From: Betaproteobacteria bacterium
Lineage (GTDB): Bacteria; Pseudomonadota; Gammaproteobacteria; Burkholderiales; Burkholderiaceae_C
Direction: 5' to 3'
Assembly: GCA_013289985.1 (NCBI GenBank)
Contig: JABCYW010000008.1
Span: forward strand, 1 to 64,000
Length of the DNA stretch: 64,000 nucleotides
The position numbers were made by a program, and so were the translations under genes. Under the pieces are notes generated by a model that was given only the letters and a program-made list of their open reading frames with translations, had not been told where the DNA came from and searched no databases. Shown in pieces: positions 1-13,762 of this stretch. Numbering within the stretch: the stretch's first letter is position 1; each line of letters begins with the position of its first letter.

Positions 1-3000
1 GGCTTCGCGACGGTTCCCGAGCCGGTCGGCGTCGAGACCACCTCAAGCAGCGCACCCGTCTTCGGGTTCAAGAAGAAGATGTAGCCCATGCCATCGGCAT
101 TGTTGTAGCCCGACGTGAAGACGACGGTCCAGCCGTACTTCTTGGTCTTGACGACCGAAGGGGTGCCGTAGGTGTAGCCCAGGCGCGAATCCGTGAACTC
201 CCATAGGACCTTGCCTGCGACGGCGGTTTCGCTCGTCCATGTCGTCGGATCGGTGACGTCGAGCGCGTAGAGGCCCTTGCCGCCCTTGCCGAGGCCGCCG
301 ATCAGGATCGTGTGCCAGTCGGTGGTGCTCGGGCTGGCTTGGTACGTTTTGCCGAAGTCGACGTCGAACTCGCCGGCCGGCGCATCCACGAGGTAGTGGT
401 GCGTGAAGGACGGGTTGCCCAGCGAGGCCAGGCCCGTCGTCGCGGCGGTGCTGGACGAGCCGTAGGCGAAGCTCGGGATGTAGGCGAACAGCTCCTGGCC
501 CGCGTTGGGGTCGGGCGTGCTGGCAGGGGTCGTGTTCGGGGTAACCGAGCCGTTGAAGGCATGCAGCATGCCGTCGTTGGCGCCGGCGAAGACGACGTTC
601 TTGCGGTTGGCGTATTTGGCCTTGAACGCGGAATAGCCGGGATTGGCGTTGTCGTAGAACTGGTAGGCCGGCGTTCCCACGACGACGGGCTTGGAATTGA
701 CGATGTCGCCCAGCAGGGACGTGCGGGCCCGGTACGCGCCAGGCACAGGCGGGGTAGCCGTGCTGGCATTGCCGATTTCCTGTGTGGTGTCGCCGCGCAG
801 GTAGGCGATGTAGTTGGTGATGCATTGCACCGTCCCGGCAGTGCACGTCGTGCCCGGCACGCTTGCGAACGACGCATAGTAGGTACGCGCATTGAGCGTC
901 GCTGCGGTCGCCGCGGCATTCAACGCCGCATACGTGAACGGCAGGCCTGGGGCCCCCGCGGTCGTCGTGCAGCACGTGACGATCTTGCGCGTCTGGGTCG
1001 CCGCGGTCAGCAGCGCCCCTGCATCCCATTGCTGGGTGAGCGTGATCGCACCGGTGGAGTCCAAAGTCACGAGCTTGCCGAGCACCTGGCCCGTCCAGCT
1101 ACGCGGGTCGTAGTTGCTCGCATAGCTCGCCGTGGAGCCGGTGACCACGTTGGGCGTGGGCACGGAGAGCGCGGTACCGAACGACTGGGTGCTCTCGCTG
1201 GCGATCTTGGCGAACGCGCTCGTCAGGCCGGCCTGCATCGCCGGCGCGTTGCTGGCAGTGAAGTAGTTGTCGGGCTGCTTGTTGGTGCCCTGGGTGTTCG
1301 TGGTGGTGTACCAACTGGCCTGCGTCGGAGGCGTGCCGTAGGTGTACAGCTCCGAGGGGTTCTGCGTCCCGGGCACGGTGAAGCCGCCGTACTTCGTGGC
1401 GTAGTAGTACTGGTTGTTGTTGACGTAGGTCTGGTATTCCTGCACATCGAGCCAGTACGTGCTGACAGTGCTGATGCTGTTATCCGAGTTCGTGCGCACC
1501 CCATGGCCGGCCAGCGGGATGTGCGCGTCATACGCCAGGCCGGCGATGTAGTAGGTGGCGTAGTCGCCGAGATAGGTCGAGCCCAGGGTGGTGTTGGTCG
1601 TGCTCTCCATCATGCCGACGGTGTTGGTCGCCCCGGTCACGCCGGACCCGTTGGTACCGGGGACATCGATGGAGTGGTCGGCGGACACCTCGGGGGGCAT
1701 CGTCGGCTCCTGCGCGGTCAGCGAGCTGCCGGGCAGGTTGCCGTCGTGGTGGGTGTTGACGTCGCCGATACCGAGGATGAAGTTTTTCTGGCAGCTGTAG
1801 ACGATAGGGTCATACGAGGGGGTGTTGGCAACCGTTGCCCACTTGGTGATCACCGGCGATCCGTCGACCCAGGTGTTGATGGTGGACGCGCTCGCACCGG
1901 TCATGTCCGTGTACGAGCTGACGTTGCTCAGTCCCTTGAGGTAGCGTATTGACGCGTAGTACAACTCGCTGACCGGATCGTAGGTTTTGTAGGCGCTGCC
2001 CAGGCTGATTGCGGCCGCAGCGTATCCGAACTTGTTCAGGTAGTTCATCACGCCGCTCTGCGTGACGCTGGCGGCGGTGCTCGCGAACCCTTGCGCGAAG
2101 GTGTTGGTGTCGTTGGCGTCGCTCGGATCGGGATTGGCCACCATGATGCCGGTCGTCCCGCTCCATTCCGGATTCGGATTGGTGATCGCTGCGGAGCCGG
2201 GAACCGGTTGCGTCGGGCCGATGTAGGCCATGCGAGCGCGCAGCACGCCGCCGTCGCGGTTGTTGTTGCTGTCGTTGAGGTAGCCGAAGGCGCCGTAGCG
2301 CAGCGTCTGCGAGTACTGCTGCATCAGCCCTTCGGGCTTGTAGATCGTCCCGTACTGCACGCAGTTGGACTCAAGGCTGACCGCGGAGTCGCACACCCGC
2401 ACGTTCATGTAGAGCCTGTAGACGACGGACTTGTAGTTGTTGCCGTCGGAGTCCGTCCCCGAATCGCAGCTGCTGCAGTACTGCGCCTTGTAGTCCGCCG
2501 TGGTTACGCTGCCCGTGATGCCGGTGTTGTTGCCGGTGATCCACAGCTGGGTGCCGGCACCCCAGACGCGGGTGTTGTTCTGGGTGCTCCAGTTGAACGG
2601 CGTCGCACCCGGCTCGTCGCTGCTTGTCAGAGTCTTGTTGGGTGCGTCGCCCGAGCCGCCCTGTCCCGAATGGGTGGAGCGCGTGAGGATCGTCATTCCG
2701 CCCGTACCGGACGTGTCGACGGTGCGATTGCCGCCGGTGAGCACCCAGCGGAAGATATCCAGGCCCTGCATCGACGCGTAGTTCAGCCAGTTGCCGCTCC
2801 ACAGTGGTGCCGTCGACGTGCTCGAGCACTTCTGCGACGTGGCGGCCGACTTGGGCTGGAAATAGCTGAGTGATGGTGTCGACGAGTTGTAGACGTAGCT
2901 GTAGCACTTCGCACCGTCGAAGTAACCCAGATAAATCGTACTGGACGAATAGGCGGTCGTGCTGAAGTACGCCGAGCTGTTGGCGGTGGGATATTCCACC

Positions 3001-3167
3001 GACAAGTCCAGCAGCAGGTTGCCCGGCACGTTGGTGGTGGAGAACAGCGGCCTGTCGGCCAGGTCGACGGTCTGCGCCCCTGCGCCCAACGCGGCGAACA
3101 GGGACAAGGGCAGCGTCAGCCGGGCCAGGACGCGCAGCGAACGGCGCGCAAGCGAAGATGTGGTCAT
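1..3167 (-). CDS. pilY1: Type IV pilus tip-associated adhesin PilY1/PilC family, partial
   Basis: The ATG at 3167 lies 8 bases after the pilX stop and opens a frame of about 1055 codons that has not ended at the window edge, so the C-terminus is missing. The N-terminus MTTSSLARRSLRVLARL followed by a hydrophobic run ending in AGAQ is a signal peptide. The middle is rich in Ser, Thr, Asn and Tyr, as usual for secreted adhesins. Near the end, VVFAGANDGMLHAFNG and ILIGGLGKGGKGLYALDVTDP are typical blades of the PilY1/PilC C-terminal beta-propeller. Family role (known): pilus-tip protein needed for pilus biogenesis, adhesion or surface sensing. Its place as last gene of the minor pilin operon fits. 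The calcium-binding loop usually found further along the propeller would lie outside the window. Confidence 0.9.
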   Translation of the reverse strand, partial: MTTSSLARRSLRVLARLTLPLSLFAALGAGAQTVDLADRPLFSTTNVPGNLLLDLSVEYPTANSSAYFSTTAYSSSTIYLGYFDGAKCYSYVYNSSTPSLSYFQPKSAATSQKCSSTSTAPLWSGNWLNYASMQGLDIFRWVLTGGNRTVDTSGTGGMTILTRSTHSGQGGSGDAPNKTLTSSDEPGATPFNWSTQNNTRVWGAGTQLWITGNNTGITGSVTTADYKAQYCSSCDSGTDSDGNNYKSVVYRLYMNVRVCDSAVSLESNCVQYGTIYKPEGLMQQYSQTLRYGAFGYLNDSNNNRDGGVLRARMAYIGPTQPVPGSAAITNPNPEWSGTTGIMVANPDPSDANDTNTFAQGFASTAASVTQSGVMNYLNKFGYAAAAISLGSAYKTYDPVSELYYASIRYLKGLSNVSSYTDMTGASASTINTWVDGSPVITKWATVANTPSYDPIVYSCQKNFILGIGDVNTHHDGNLPGSSLTAQEPTMPPEVSADHSIDVPGTNGSGVTGATNTVGMMESTTNTTLGSTYLGDYATYYIAGLAYDAHIPLAGHGVRTNSDNSISTVSTYWLDVQEYQTYVNNNQYYYATKYGGFTVPGTQNPSELYTYGTPPTQASWYTTTNTQGTNKQPDNYFTASNAPAMQAGLTSAFAKIASESTQSFGTALSVPTPNVVTGSTASYASNYDPRSWTGQVLGKLVTLDSTGAITLTQQWDAGALLTAATQTRKIVTCCTTTAGAPGLPFTYAALNAAATAATLNARTYYASFASVPGTTCTAGTVQCITNYIAYLRGDTTQEIGNASTATPPVPGAYRARTSLLGDIVNSKPVVVGTPAYQFYDNANPGYSAFKAKYANRKNVVFAGANDGMLHAFNGSVTPNTTPASTPDPNAGQELFAYIPSFAYGSSSTAATTGLASLGNPSFTHHYLVDAPAGEFDVDFGKTYQASPSTTDWHTILIGGLGKGGKGLYALDVTDPTTWTSETAVAGKVLWEFTDSRLGYTYGTPSVVKTKKYGWTVVFTSGYNNADGMGYIFFLNPKTGALLEVVSTPTGSGTVAK

Positions 3168-3174
3168 GGGAGCC

Positions 3175-3828
3175 TCAGCCTGCAGTGGTCTGGATATAAG
3201 CTTCGGTGTTGCGCGGGCCGGTGACCCGCACGCTGATCCGGAACAAGCCTCGAGCAGAGCTGCCCGGCTTCTTCGGGTTTAGCCAATCGGTGCCGCCCTT
3301 GTCCTTGGTGGTACCGAGGTAGCCACAGTCGGCAATGTTGAAGGTGAGCGCGGTGCCCGCGGTTCCGCTGCATTGGCGGTCGATGACCCAGCGCAGCACG
3401 ACGCCGTCGGCGCCTGGCGTGCAGCCGGCGGGCAGGCACTGGTACCCGGCCGTGGTATAGGCCGAATTGCTGAGCAGCACGCTCGGCACGCCGATGCTGC
3501 TGGCGTTCGCGAGGCGTGTCGCGGAGTAGTTGTTGACGGCCGAGTCGCTGCTGCGGGAGGTGTCGGTGAATAGGGCGCCCCCGCTGTTCAAGACCGCCTT
3601 GGCCGTGGCGATCGCCACCTCGGCACGGTTGGTCAGGTCGCGACGGAAGGCCAGGTTGCCGATCACGGCGGTGGCGTTGTTGGTGGTGCGCATCATCGCG
3701 GCCACTCCGATCAGCAGCAGTACCAGCGCGATGAGCGTCAGGATCAGGATGACGCCACGCTGCGCATGGCGGCGCGGGCGGTTCGCGAGACGTGGGCGGA
3801 CGCGGAGGGAGGTCATCGGCGTGTCCAT
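3175..3828 (-). CDS. pilX: Minor pilin assembly protein PilX
   Basis: 217 residues. The basic leader (RPRRHAQRGVILILTL) is followed by a hydrophobic helix at about residues 26-46, beginning at a Gly-Val prepilin-like site rather than the usual Gly-Phe. The rest is a soluble domain in which TNRAEVAIATAKAVL resembles the N-terminal helix of PilX-type pilins. Its start overlaps the pilW stop by one base and pilY1 follows 8 bases downstream, the standard pilW-pilX-pilY1 order. Known role of the family: part of the minor pilin complex that primes type IV pilus assembly and positions PilY1. A second in-frame Met at residue 5 could be the true start. Confidence 0.88.
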   Translation of the reverse strand: MDTPMTSLRVRPRLANRPRRHAQRGVILILTLIALVLLLIGVAAMMRTTNNATAVIGNLAFRRDLTNRAEVAIATAKAVLNSGGALFTDTSRSSDSAVNNYSATRLANASSIGVPSVLLSNSAYTTAGYQCLPAGCTPGADGVVLRWVIDRQCSGTAGTALTFNIADCGYLGTTKDKGGTDWLNPKKPGSSARGLFRISVRVTGPRNTEAYIQTTAG

Positions 3829-5027
3829 CAGTACTGGTTGTTGCGCACCGGGATCGTCGTCTCGATGACGCGATAGCGGTAGGCCTGTTCGGCCGTCGAC
3901 ATGGTGCGCGTCTGGGCGGTCATGCCCGGCACATTGGAAAAGTACGTCAGCTTGCTGGGCGTGCCGGTCGGATCCCGCTCAGGCAACGAGGTACGCATGA
4001 TGATGGCGACGTGCACGGCCCGGATGTTCTTCAGCAACTGGGCCGCGGCAAAGGTGCCGGCGGTGACCTTGTCCGCGCTGTAGGCACTGGCGGACGTCGC
4101 ATCGACCCACTGGTCGATCACGTTGTTGGCATTGCCCGTGGAGTTGATGCCGTAGACGGCGTGCATCTCGAACACGCCCTCGGCCTGCGCCTGTAGCGCC
4201 GGCGAGTTCACGGCCAGCAGGTCGTAGCTGTAGAGCGTGTTGTTGTCTCCCACGCCGACGACCTGGAACGACGGCGGCGCGTTGCCGCCGGTGGTGGTGG
4301 CTCCCCCGAGGTCGATGGCCATGGAGGAGAAGGTGAAGGCGGTGAGCGCACGCGTGCCGATCGACGAGGCGTAGTAGGTGCCGGAAAGCGACAGGGTGGT
4401 CGACACGCCGTTCGTGGGCGTGGCGGGATCCGCCTGCGACACCATGCAATCCTGCGGGCCGGTCGTCAGCATCTGCTGGTCGGTGACCAGCAGCAGGTCG
4501 CTGGGCTGGAACTCGGTGACGTTGGCGAGCGGCAAGCTGGAGGCCGTCGGCGACGACGTCAGCGGCGAAGGCACCTGCGAGCCCTCGTTGCCGGAGGCCA
4601 TCACCACCAGCACGTCGGAAGCCTGACCGCTGGCCGCGGGCGTGGTGCCACCGCTGACGATGACCACCGGGGCGAGACGATAGGTCGTCGTGGCGGCGGA
4701 ATTCTCCGCAGTGTTGGTGAACGGCGCGGGCAGGGACGCGGTCAGGGGCAGCAACTGGGTCGAGCTCTTGGACGCGAACAGCCGGCAGCCGTAGGTGTAG
4801 GCATTGCCCTGCACGAGCCCTGTGCCCGCGCTGCGGATCCAGTGATCGAGCTGGAACATCGCGAGGTTGCCCGCCGAATCGAGATCCGACGAGGAGCCCA
4901 GCGTCCGGCGCTTACCTTCGAACGTCGACATCACCTTCATCACGGCGATCGATAGGATCATGCTGATCAGGATCGCGATCATCAGCTCGATCAGCGTCAG
5001 GCCGGCCTGGACACGACGGCGCATCAT
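3828..5027 (-). CDS. pilW: Minor pilin PilW
   Basis: 399 residues. The short basic leader MMRRRVQAG is cleaved before LTLIELMIAILISM, a class III prepilin signal with the conserved Glu at mature position +5. The long C-terminal domain contains LDHWIRSAGTGLV, typical of PilW, and the segment MRTSLPERDPTG late in the protein. It lies between pilV (4-base overlap of start and stop) and pilX. Role by family: minor pilin of the type IV pilus priming complex at the inner membrane, processed by prepilin peptidase. Confidence 0.9.
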   Translation of the reverse strand: MMRRRVQAGLTLIELMIAILISMILSIAVMKVMSTFEGKRRTLGSSSDLDSAGNLAMFQLDHWIRSAGTGLVQGNAYTYGCRLFASKSSTQLLPLTASLPAPFTNTAENSAATTTYRLAPVVIVSGGTTPAASGQASDVLVVMASGNEGSQVPSPLTSSPTASSLPLANVTEFQPSDLLLVTDQQMLTTGPQDCMVSQADPATPTNGVSTTLSLSGTYYASSIGTRALTAFTFSSMAIDLGGATTTGGNAPPSFQVVGVGDNNTLYSYDLLAVNSPALQAQAEGVFEMHAVYGINSTGNANNVIDQWVDATSASAYSADKVTAGTFAAAQLLKNIRAVHVAIIMRTSLPERDPTGTPSKLTYFSNVPGMTAQTRTMSTAEQAYRYRVIETTIPVRNNQY

Positions 5028-5440
5028 TGGATCACCACTGTGGTCGAGTAGCTGGCGGACGCCGCGGTGGCCGCGACCGTGGGGCCTTTCCAGTAGACCG
5101 TGATGGTGGCGCTGTTGCCGGTCGTCGCGACCTTACTGCTGCCGTTGGGAAGTCCCGAGACGCCGGGGTTGGACACGGCCGTCGTCCAGCTGGAGAGGTA
5201 GGTGGAATCCGGCGTCGCCGACTGGTGCGCCCACATGTTGGACACAAGCTCGTTGGCCAGCACTGCCGCGCGCGAGCGATCGCCGTTCTGTTCCGTGAAC
5301 TGCGCCGCGCGCGCCTGCAGCGCGACGGTGCCGAGAACGCCTAGCGAGAAGATGAGGATCGAGATCAGCACTTCGATCAGCGTGAAGCCGGCCGACGCGT
5401 GTCGGCAGCGAGAAGGAATCGCGGGCGTTTTCATCAGCAT
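5024..5440 (-). CDS. pilV: Minor pilin PilV
   Basis: The chosen ATG at 5440 overlaps the stop of the preceding fimT-like gene and gives 138 residues beginning [27 protein letters not shown] is a clear prepilin cleavage site (Gly-Phe) with Glu at +5 and a hydrophobic helix. The following LGVLGTVALQARAAQ with TEQNGDRSRAAVLANELVSNMWA is the typical PilV continuation. A longer open frame extends upstream of 5440 but is out of character with a pilin and overlaps fimT. An alternative start two codons later (5434) is possible. Role: minor pilin of the type IV pilus priming complex. Confidence 0.87.
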   Translation of the reverse strand: MLMKTPAIPSRCRHASAGFTLIEVLISILIFSLGVLGTVALQARAAQFTEQNGDRSRAAVLANELVSNMWAHQSATPDSTYLSSWTTAVSNPGVSGLPNGSSKVATTGNSATITVYWKGPTVAATAASASYSTTVVIQ

Positions 5441-6045
5441 CCGTCGGGGTTCGATGAGGAAAGGGTCTTCGCGGCGTCGCACATGCGCACGCGCCCGCCC
5501 AGGTAGACGAGCACGTTGAACGTGCGCGTTGCGCCGGTCTTCGAGACGGTGTAGGTCGTGGGGTGGGTATCGTCCGCACCGGTAGTGCAAGCCGTGGAAA
5601 GGCTCGTCTGCGTGGCGGCCAGGCTGGTCTGGCGGCCCACGGAGCTGAAGCAGATCAGCGCGGGCCCGGAAATGCTGACGCTGTGCTGCGTGCCCTCGGT
5701 GGACTTCAGGATCAGTGGGAGCGTGGCGGCGGTCTCGTCAGAACCGCTGAGCGGGTTGATCTCGCCGATCCAGTTCGAGCCGGTGCCCGAAGGCGTCGAG
5801 TTGTAGACCGGCGACGTGTCGGCGGTCAGCGCGAACAGACCGGTGCGGCCCTGCGCGACTGCCATCGACTGCGTCAGGCGGATGGCGTTGGTCAGGGCTT
5901 CCGCGGCGGCGCGGACATGGCCGTCGGCGGTCCACTTGCCGAACGCGGGTACCCCGAGCACTAGCAGGAAGGAGATCAGCGTGAGCGTCACCATCAGCTC
6001 GATGATCGAGAACCCGCCATCGCGGCGGCGCGCGTGCTTCAGCAT
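5434..6045 (-). CDS. fimT: FimT/GspH-type pseudopilin
   Basis: The start at 6045 overlaps the pilE-like stop by a few bases and gives 203 residues. [11 protein letters not shown] is the leader; the mature protein begins [20 protein letters not shown], with Glu at +5 and a membrane helix. [34 protein letters not shown] is the conserved GspH/FimT region. Role by family: minor pseudopilin at the pilus base or tip; some FimT proteins bind DNA during natural transformation, and whether this one does cannot be read from the sequence. The long in-frame extension upstream of 6045 runs antisense through pilE and is not coding. Confidence 0.85.
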   Translation of the reverse strand: MLKHARRRDGGFSIIELMVTLTLISFLLVLGVPAFGKWTADGHVRAAAEALTNAIRLTQSMAVAQGRTGLFALTADTSPVYNSTPSGTGSNWIGEINPLSGSDETAATLPLILKSTEGTQHSVSISGPALICFSSVGRQTSLAATQTSLSTACTTGADDTHPTTYTVSKTGATRTFNVLVYLGGRVRMCDAAKTLSSSNPDGC

Positions 6046-6512
6046 GCGTCGCCCTTGCGCATGAGCCAGCAGTTGTTGCTGGGCACCGTTCCCCAGCTGC
6101 TGGGGAAGCTCACCGTCACCATGTTGTTGAAGTTGTCGACCGTATAGACGGCGCCCGCCACCACGCCCGAGCCGGTGGCGCGCAGCGTGTAGGTGGTGGC
6201 CGTGGGCACGTCGCCGACGGCGGAGCAGCCCACCGTGAACGGCATCTGCGAGGTTGTCGCCGTGACGGCGTATTGCGTGCATGGCGTGACGATCGAGGGC
6301 GACGACACCGTCATGTAGGTGCGGTTGTCCAGGTAGTACTGCTCCATCTGCGCGCGCATCGTCGCCAGCGCGTTGGTGCCCGTCACCAGCCGCGAGCGGA
6401 TGACGTAGTTCTTGTACGCCGGCAGCGCGACCGCCACCAGGATGCCAACGATCGCGACGGTGATCATCAGTTCGATCAGCGTGAAGCCGGCGGTTTTATG
6501 TTGTTTGGACAT
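6039..6512 (-). CDS. pilE: Type IV pilin PilE-like
   Basis: First gene of the leftward pilin operon. From the ATG at 6512 the protein is 157 residues: leader MSKQHKTAG, then [28 protein letters not shown], the textbook N-methylated pilin helix. The C-terminus has cysteines ([20 protein letters not shown]) able to form the D-region disulphide loop. An upstream in-frame ATG at 6539 would give an 18-residue leader and 166 residues; the shorter leader is more usual, but neither start has a clear ribosome site. Because it sits at the head of fimT-pilV-pilW-pilX-pilY1 it may be a minor pilin rather than the major subunit. The 270 bases upstream hold no gene and presumably carry the operon promoter. 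Confidence 0.88.
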   Translation of the reverse strand: MSKQHKTAGFTLIELMITVAIVGILVAVALPAYKNYVIRSRLVTGTNALATMRAQMEQYYLDNRTYMTVSSPSIVTPCTQYAVTATTSQMPFTVGCSAVGDVPTATTYTLRATGSGVVAGAVYTVDNFNNMVTVSFPSSWGTVPSNNCWLMRKGDAC

Positions 6513-6786
6513 GGTGTGAGCGCTGCGCGGGTGGGTCATCGGTGGACGTAAGCGGTCGGGTCAGGGACGCCTGTTGCTTGACGGGGACGGACGCGCGCGG
6601 GTTTGATGTGGCGCCGCACCGCTTTCCGTCAGGGGCAGGGGCCACGCCGTCCCGGCACGCCATTCGATCATCTTGCCTCATGCCAGATTACGGCGTCGCT
6701 CGGCCCCGTGCAGGCCCGGTCGGCCCGAACGGTCGGGGTGAGCGGATGGGCGGCGCGGTTTTGGCTTGCGCCGCGCGCCGGTGTCT

Positions 6787-7446
6787 TCAGCCCGGGACTT
6801 GCGGCGGATCGCAACGCAGGCACGGCGCCGCGGGCGGCCGCGCCGGCCCCCGCCGACTTTCCAGCAGCGCGGAGAACAGCCCAGCCGATCCGCCGGGACA
6901 GGTGCACCAGGCCGCCAGCACGGGCCGCAGTGCCGCCAACGCGTTCTGGGTGCGGACTTCGCCTTCGCCCATCACGACGGCCCAGTCGGCGCCGGTGGCG
7001 AGCAGATGGCCGCGGATGGCTTCGTCGACCGGCGCGCGCACGTGCGGGCCGTCGCGCTGCAGGCCGTCAGGCGTCCAGGCGATGTCCAGCCCAGTCAGGA
7101 GGGTGAACGCGTTCGAGGCGTGCAGCGTGCGGGCCATCGCCACGAGCGAGTCGTCGCCGAAGACGACCTGGCTGTAGACGGCGATCATCAGCGGCGTGGT
7201 GTCGCAGATGACCACGTCGGCATCCCGCGCCGCATCGTCGATCCGCTGCTGCTGCAGCTGCGCGATGTCGCGTTGCTCGTCGCGGCGCGGCGTGCGGCCG
7301 CGGTCGTCGCACCATTGCCGCAGCACCTCGGACACCTCGACGGCGTTGAGCGCGAATTCGTCGCGCAGCCGCCGCACGAGCTCACCGGCGAGCGTCGTCT
7401 TGCCGGTGCTCTCCGCTCCGACGATGGCGATGCGCAGCGCCGTCAT
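6787..7446 (-). CDS. AAA-type ATP-binding protein, NadR-like ribosylnicotinamide kinase
   Basis: The start at 7446 overlaps the pnuC stop (ATGA), giving 219 residues. MTALRIAIVGAESTGKTTLA holds the Walker A loop GAESTGKTT characteristic of the NadR kinase domain. DADVVICDTTPLMIAVYSQVVFG carries the Walker B-like Asp, and LLTGLDIAWTPDGLQRDG matches the NadR substrate/lid region. There is no nucleotidyltransferase or DNA-binding domain, so it corresponds only to the kinase half of enterobacterial NadR. The direct overlap with PnuC supports phosphorylation of imported nicotinamide riboside to NMN for NAD salvage (inference). The C-terminal tail (about residues 190-219) is Arg/Pro-rich and probably not part of the fold. 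Confidence 0.82.
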   Translation of the reverse strand: MTALRIAIVGAESTGKTTLAGELVRRLRDEFALNAVEVSEVLRQWCDDRGRTPRRDEQRDIAQLQQQRIDDAARDADVVICDTTPLMIAVYSQVVFGDDSLVAMARTLHASNAFTLLTGLDIAWTPDGLQRDGPHVRAPVDEAIRGHLLATGADWAVVMGEGEVRTQNALAALRPVLAAWCTCPGGSAGLFSALLESRRGPARPPAAPCLRCDPPQVPG

Positions 7447-8081
7447 GCGCGCGCCGATCCGAGAAGGCGGCGCCACGAACGCAGCCCGGCCCACGACAGC
7501 CCGGTGAACAAGGTATACAGGATCACCGTGAGCCACAGGTGCTTGTAGCCGAACAGCGCCACGCTGAAGGCGTTCACGACGATCCAGGCGAGCCAGTTCT
7601 CGATGAACTTGCGCCCCAGCAGCCAGGTGCCCAGCACGCTGCCGACCGTGGGCAGGGCGTCGAGCCAGGGCACGTCGGAGTCGGTGTAGCGGCGCAGCAG
7701 CCAGGCGACCGCCGGCCAGGCGAGCAGCGTGAGCGCCAGCGCCGTCCAGGCCACGCGCGGCGTGGCGCGATGCACCACCAGCACGCCGCCGTCGCTGGCG
7801 TGGCCGCGCAGCCACTGCCACCAGCCCCACAGCGACATCGCCACGAAGAACAGCTGCAGCGAGGCCTCGCCGTAGAGCCGGCTGTCGGCGAACAGCAGCG
7901 CGTACAGCAGCGACGACAGCATCGCCAGGGGCCAGGCGAGCGGGTGGACCCGCATCTCGCAGCCCACCATCCACAGCGAGGCGACGAAGGCGACGACCTC
8001 GATCCAGGTCACCGGCACACCCCAGGCCGTGAAGGCCGGTGCGAGCAAGGGGTGGGCGAGGGCGAGGAGGGACTGCAGCAT
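7443..8081 (-). CDS. pnuC: Nicotinamide riboside transporter PnuC
   Basis: 212 residues from the ATG at 8081. It is a polytopic membrane protein with about seven hydrophobic segments. WIEVVAFVASLWMVGCEMRVHPLAWPLAM and the aromatic stretch SLWGWWQWLRG are hallmarks of PnuC (WxxW and related motifs lining the substrate site), and GRKFIENWLAWIVVN is the conserved C-terminal segment. Family role: facilitated diffusion of nicotinamide riboside across the inner membrane, driven by intracellular phosphorylation. The downstream overlapping gene encodes a NadR-like kinase that would supply that trapping step. No strong Shine-Dalgarno site precedes this start. Confidence 0.88.
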   Translation of the reverse strand: MLQSLLALAHPLLAPAFTAWGVPVTWIEVVAFVASLWMVGCEMRVHPLAWPLAMLSSLLYALLFADSRLYGEASLQLFFVAMSLWGWWQWLRGHASDGGVLVVHRATPRVAWTALALTLLAWPAVAWLLRRYTDSDVPWLDALPTVGSVLGTWLLGRKFIENWLAWIVVNAFSVALFGYKHLWLTVILYTLFTGLSWAGLRSWRRLLGSARA

Positions 8082-8113
8082 CAGGGTCGCGCGCGAGACG
8101 CGCGCGGGAGGCG

Positions 8114-8389
8114 TCACTTGCCGGGCGTGAGGACGACCAGCAGTTCGCCGGGTCGGGTCATGCCCAGCTCGGAGCGCGCCTTCTCCTCGACCATCTCCAG
8201 GCCTTCCTTCAGGTCGGAGACCTCGGCCTGGAGCTGGTCGTTGCGCTGGCGCGCCGCGTCGTTGGCGGCACGCAGCGTGGCCAGGTCGCGGCTCATCTCG
8301 TGCACGTGCGCGACGCCCGCCTTGCCGAACCACAGCTCCGCCTGCACCCAGGCGATGAGCACCATCAGCGCGATCGTGACGAGTCGCAT
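8114..8389 (-). CDS. ftsB: Cell division protein FtsB
   Basis: 91 residues: a single N-terminal membrane helix (MRLVTIALMVLIAWVQAELWFG), then a periplasmic coiled coil (LATLRAANDAARQRNDQLQAEVSDLKEG) ending EKARSELGMTRPGELLVV, the conserved FtsB C-terminal block. It lies 50 bases after eno, the usual eno-ftsB order. Role (known): with FtsL and FtsQ it forms the divisome subcomplex that activates FtsWI. Confidence 0.93.
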   Translation of the reverse strand: MRLVTIALMVLIAWVQAELWFGKAGVAHVHEMSRDLATLRAANDAARQRNDQLQAEVSDLKEGLEMVEEKARSELGMTRPGELLVVLTPGK

Positions 8390-8439
8390 GGGTTCTCAGT
8401 TCGAGGCGGAGGGCATCGGCGGAGTCTGCTGTCCCCGGC

Positions 8440-9819
<1,380 letters not shown>

Positions 9820-9853
9820 TCACCCTCCGCGCGGTTACAGGCGTGCGTCAATC

Positions 9854-12925
<3,072 letters not shown>

Positions 12926-12931
12926 TTAAGG

Positions 12932-13762
12932 TCAGGCGCGCGGCGCGTGGCGCGGGCGCGGCGCCACGGGCGTCATCGAGTTCAGCAGCTCCAGCACCAG
13001 CAGAGCGGTGTCGTCCGGCCGCTCCATCGGGTACAGGTGCGAGCCCTCGATCCAGCGCCAGCGGTCGCCGGCCAGCTTGTGCGAGCTGGCGAAGCCGCCC
13101 TGGCGCATCTCGGCCGAGCGGGTGCCGGCGATGAAGCCCACGGCGCAGCGCGGCGGGTGCTTCCTCAGCAGCGCCGGCACGTGGTGCGGCAGCGTGTTGT
13201 AGATGCGGGTCTCGATCTCGCGGCGCACGGCCAGCACCACCTTGTCGTCCGCGTCCTCGAAGCCGGCCTTCACGTAGGCGGCCAGCATGCGCGGATCCCA
13301 GCGCGCGAAGGCCGACTTGCCGGCGAAGTGCGCGTGCACCGCCTCGCGCGACGGCCATTCGTGGCGCCGCTTGCGTGCGACCGCGCCGGGCCCCACGCGC
13401 TCGATCAGGCCCGCGCGCTTGGCCATGTGCACGCTGTGCGCGCGCCATCCGGTGATCACGGGCGAGTCCAGCATCACCAGCCCGCCCACCAGGTCGGGCC
13501 GCTTGCACGCGGTGAGCAGGCTCACCAGGCCGCCCAGCGAATGGCCGACCAGCATGGCGCCGGGCAGGTCGTTGGCGACGATGAAGTCGATCAGCTGGTC
13601 GCGCAGCCGCGGCCAGTTGCTGGTGACGGGATAGCGCGCGTCGTGGCTGAAGCGCGGCGGCGCCTCCACGCGCCAGCCCTGCGCGCGCCAGACGTCGAAG
13701 ATCGGTTCGTACGTGCCTGCGGGGAAGCCGTTCGCGTGGGCGAAGACGATCGTTCGGGTCAC
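12932..13762 (-). CDS. Alpha/beta hydrolase
   Basis: 276 residues from a GTG at 13762 whose bases overlap the Anbu stop codon (GTGA), implying translational coupling. TRTIVFAHANGFPAGTYEPIFD carries the oxyanion region, VGHSLGGLVSL the nucleophile elbow (GxSxG), and GSHLYPMERP the catalytic His. VMLDSPVITGWR and MAAYVKAGFEDA-like helices form the lid region. Substrate unknown. An annotator choosing an ATG would be misled by an upstream frame that runs antisense through the protease gene. Confidence 0.82.
   Translation of the reverse strand: MTRTIVFAHANGFPAGTYEPIFDVWRAQGWRVEAPPRFSHDARYPVTSNWPRLRDQLIDFIVANDLPGAMLVGHSLGGLVSLLTACKRPDLVGGLVMLDSPVITGWRAHSVHMAKRAGLIERVGPGAVARKRRHEWPSREAVHAHFAGKSAFARWDPRMLAAYVKAGFEDADDKVVLAVRREIETRIYNTLPHHVPALLRKHPPRCAVGFIAGTRSAEMRQGGFASSHKLAGDRWRWIEGSHLYPMERPDDTALLVLELLNSMTPVAPRPRHAPRA

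Noticed and set aside
312-1952. Long plus-strand open frame of 546 codons opposite pilY1
   Set aside because: Antisense to the pilY1 frame; composition dominated by Arg, Gly and Val typical of the complement of a high-GC gene.
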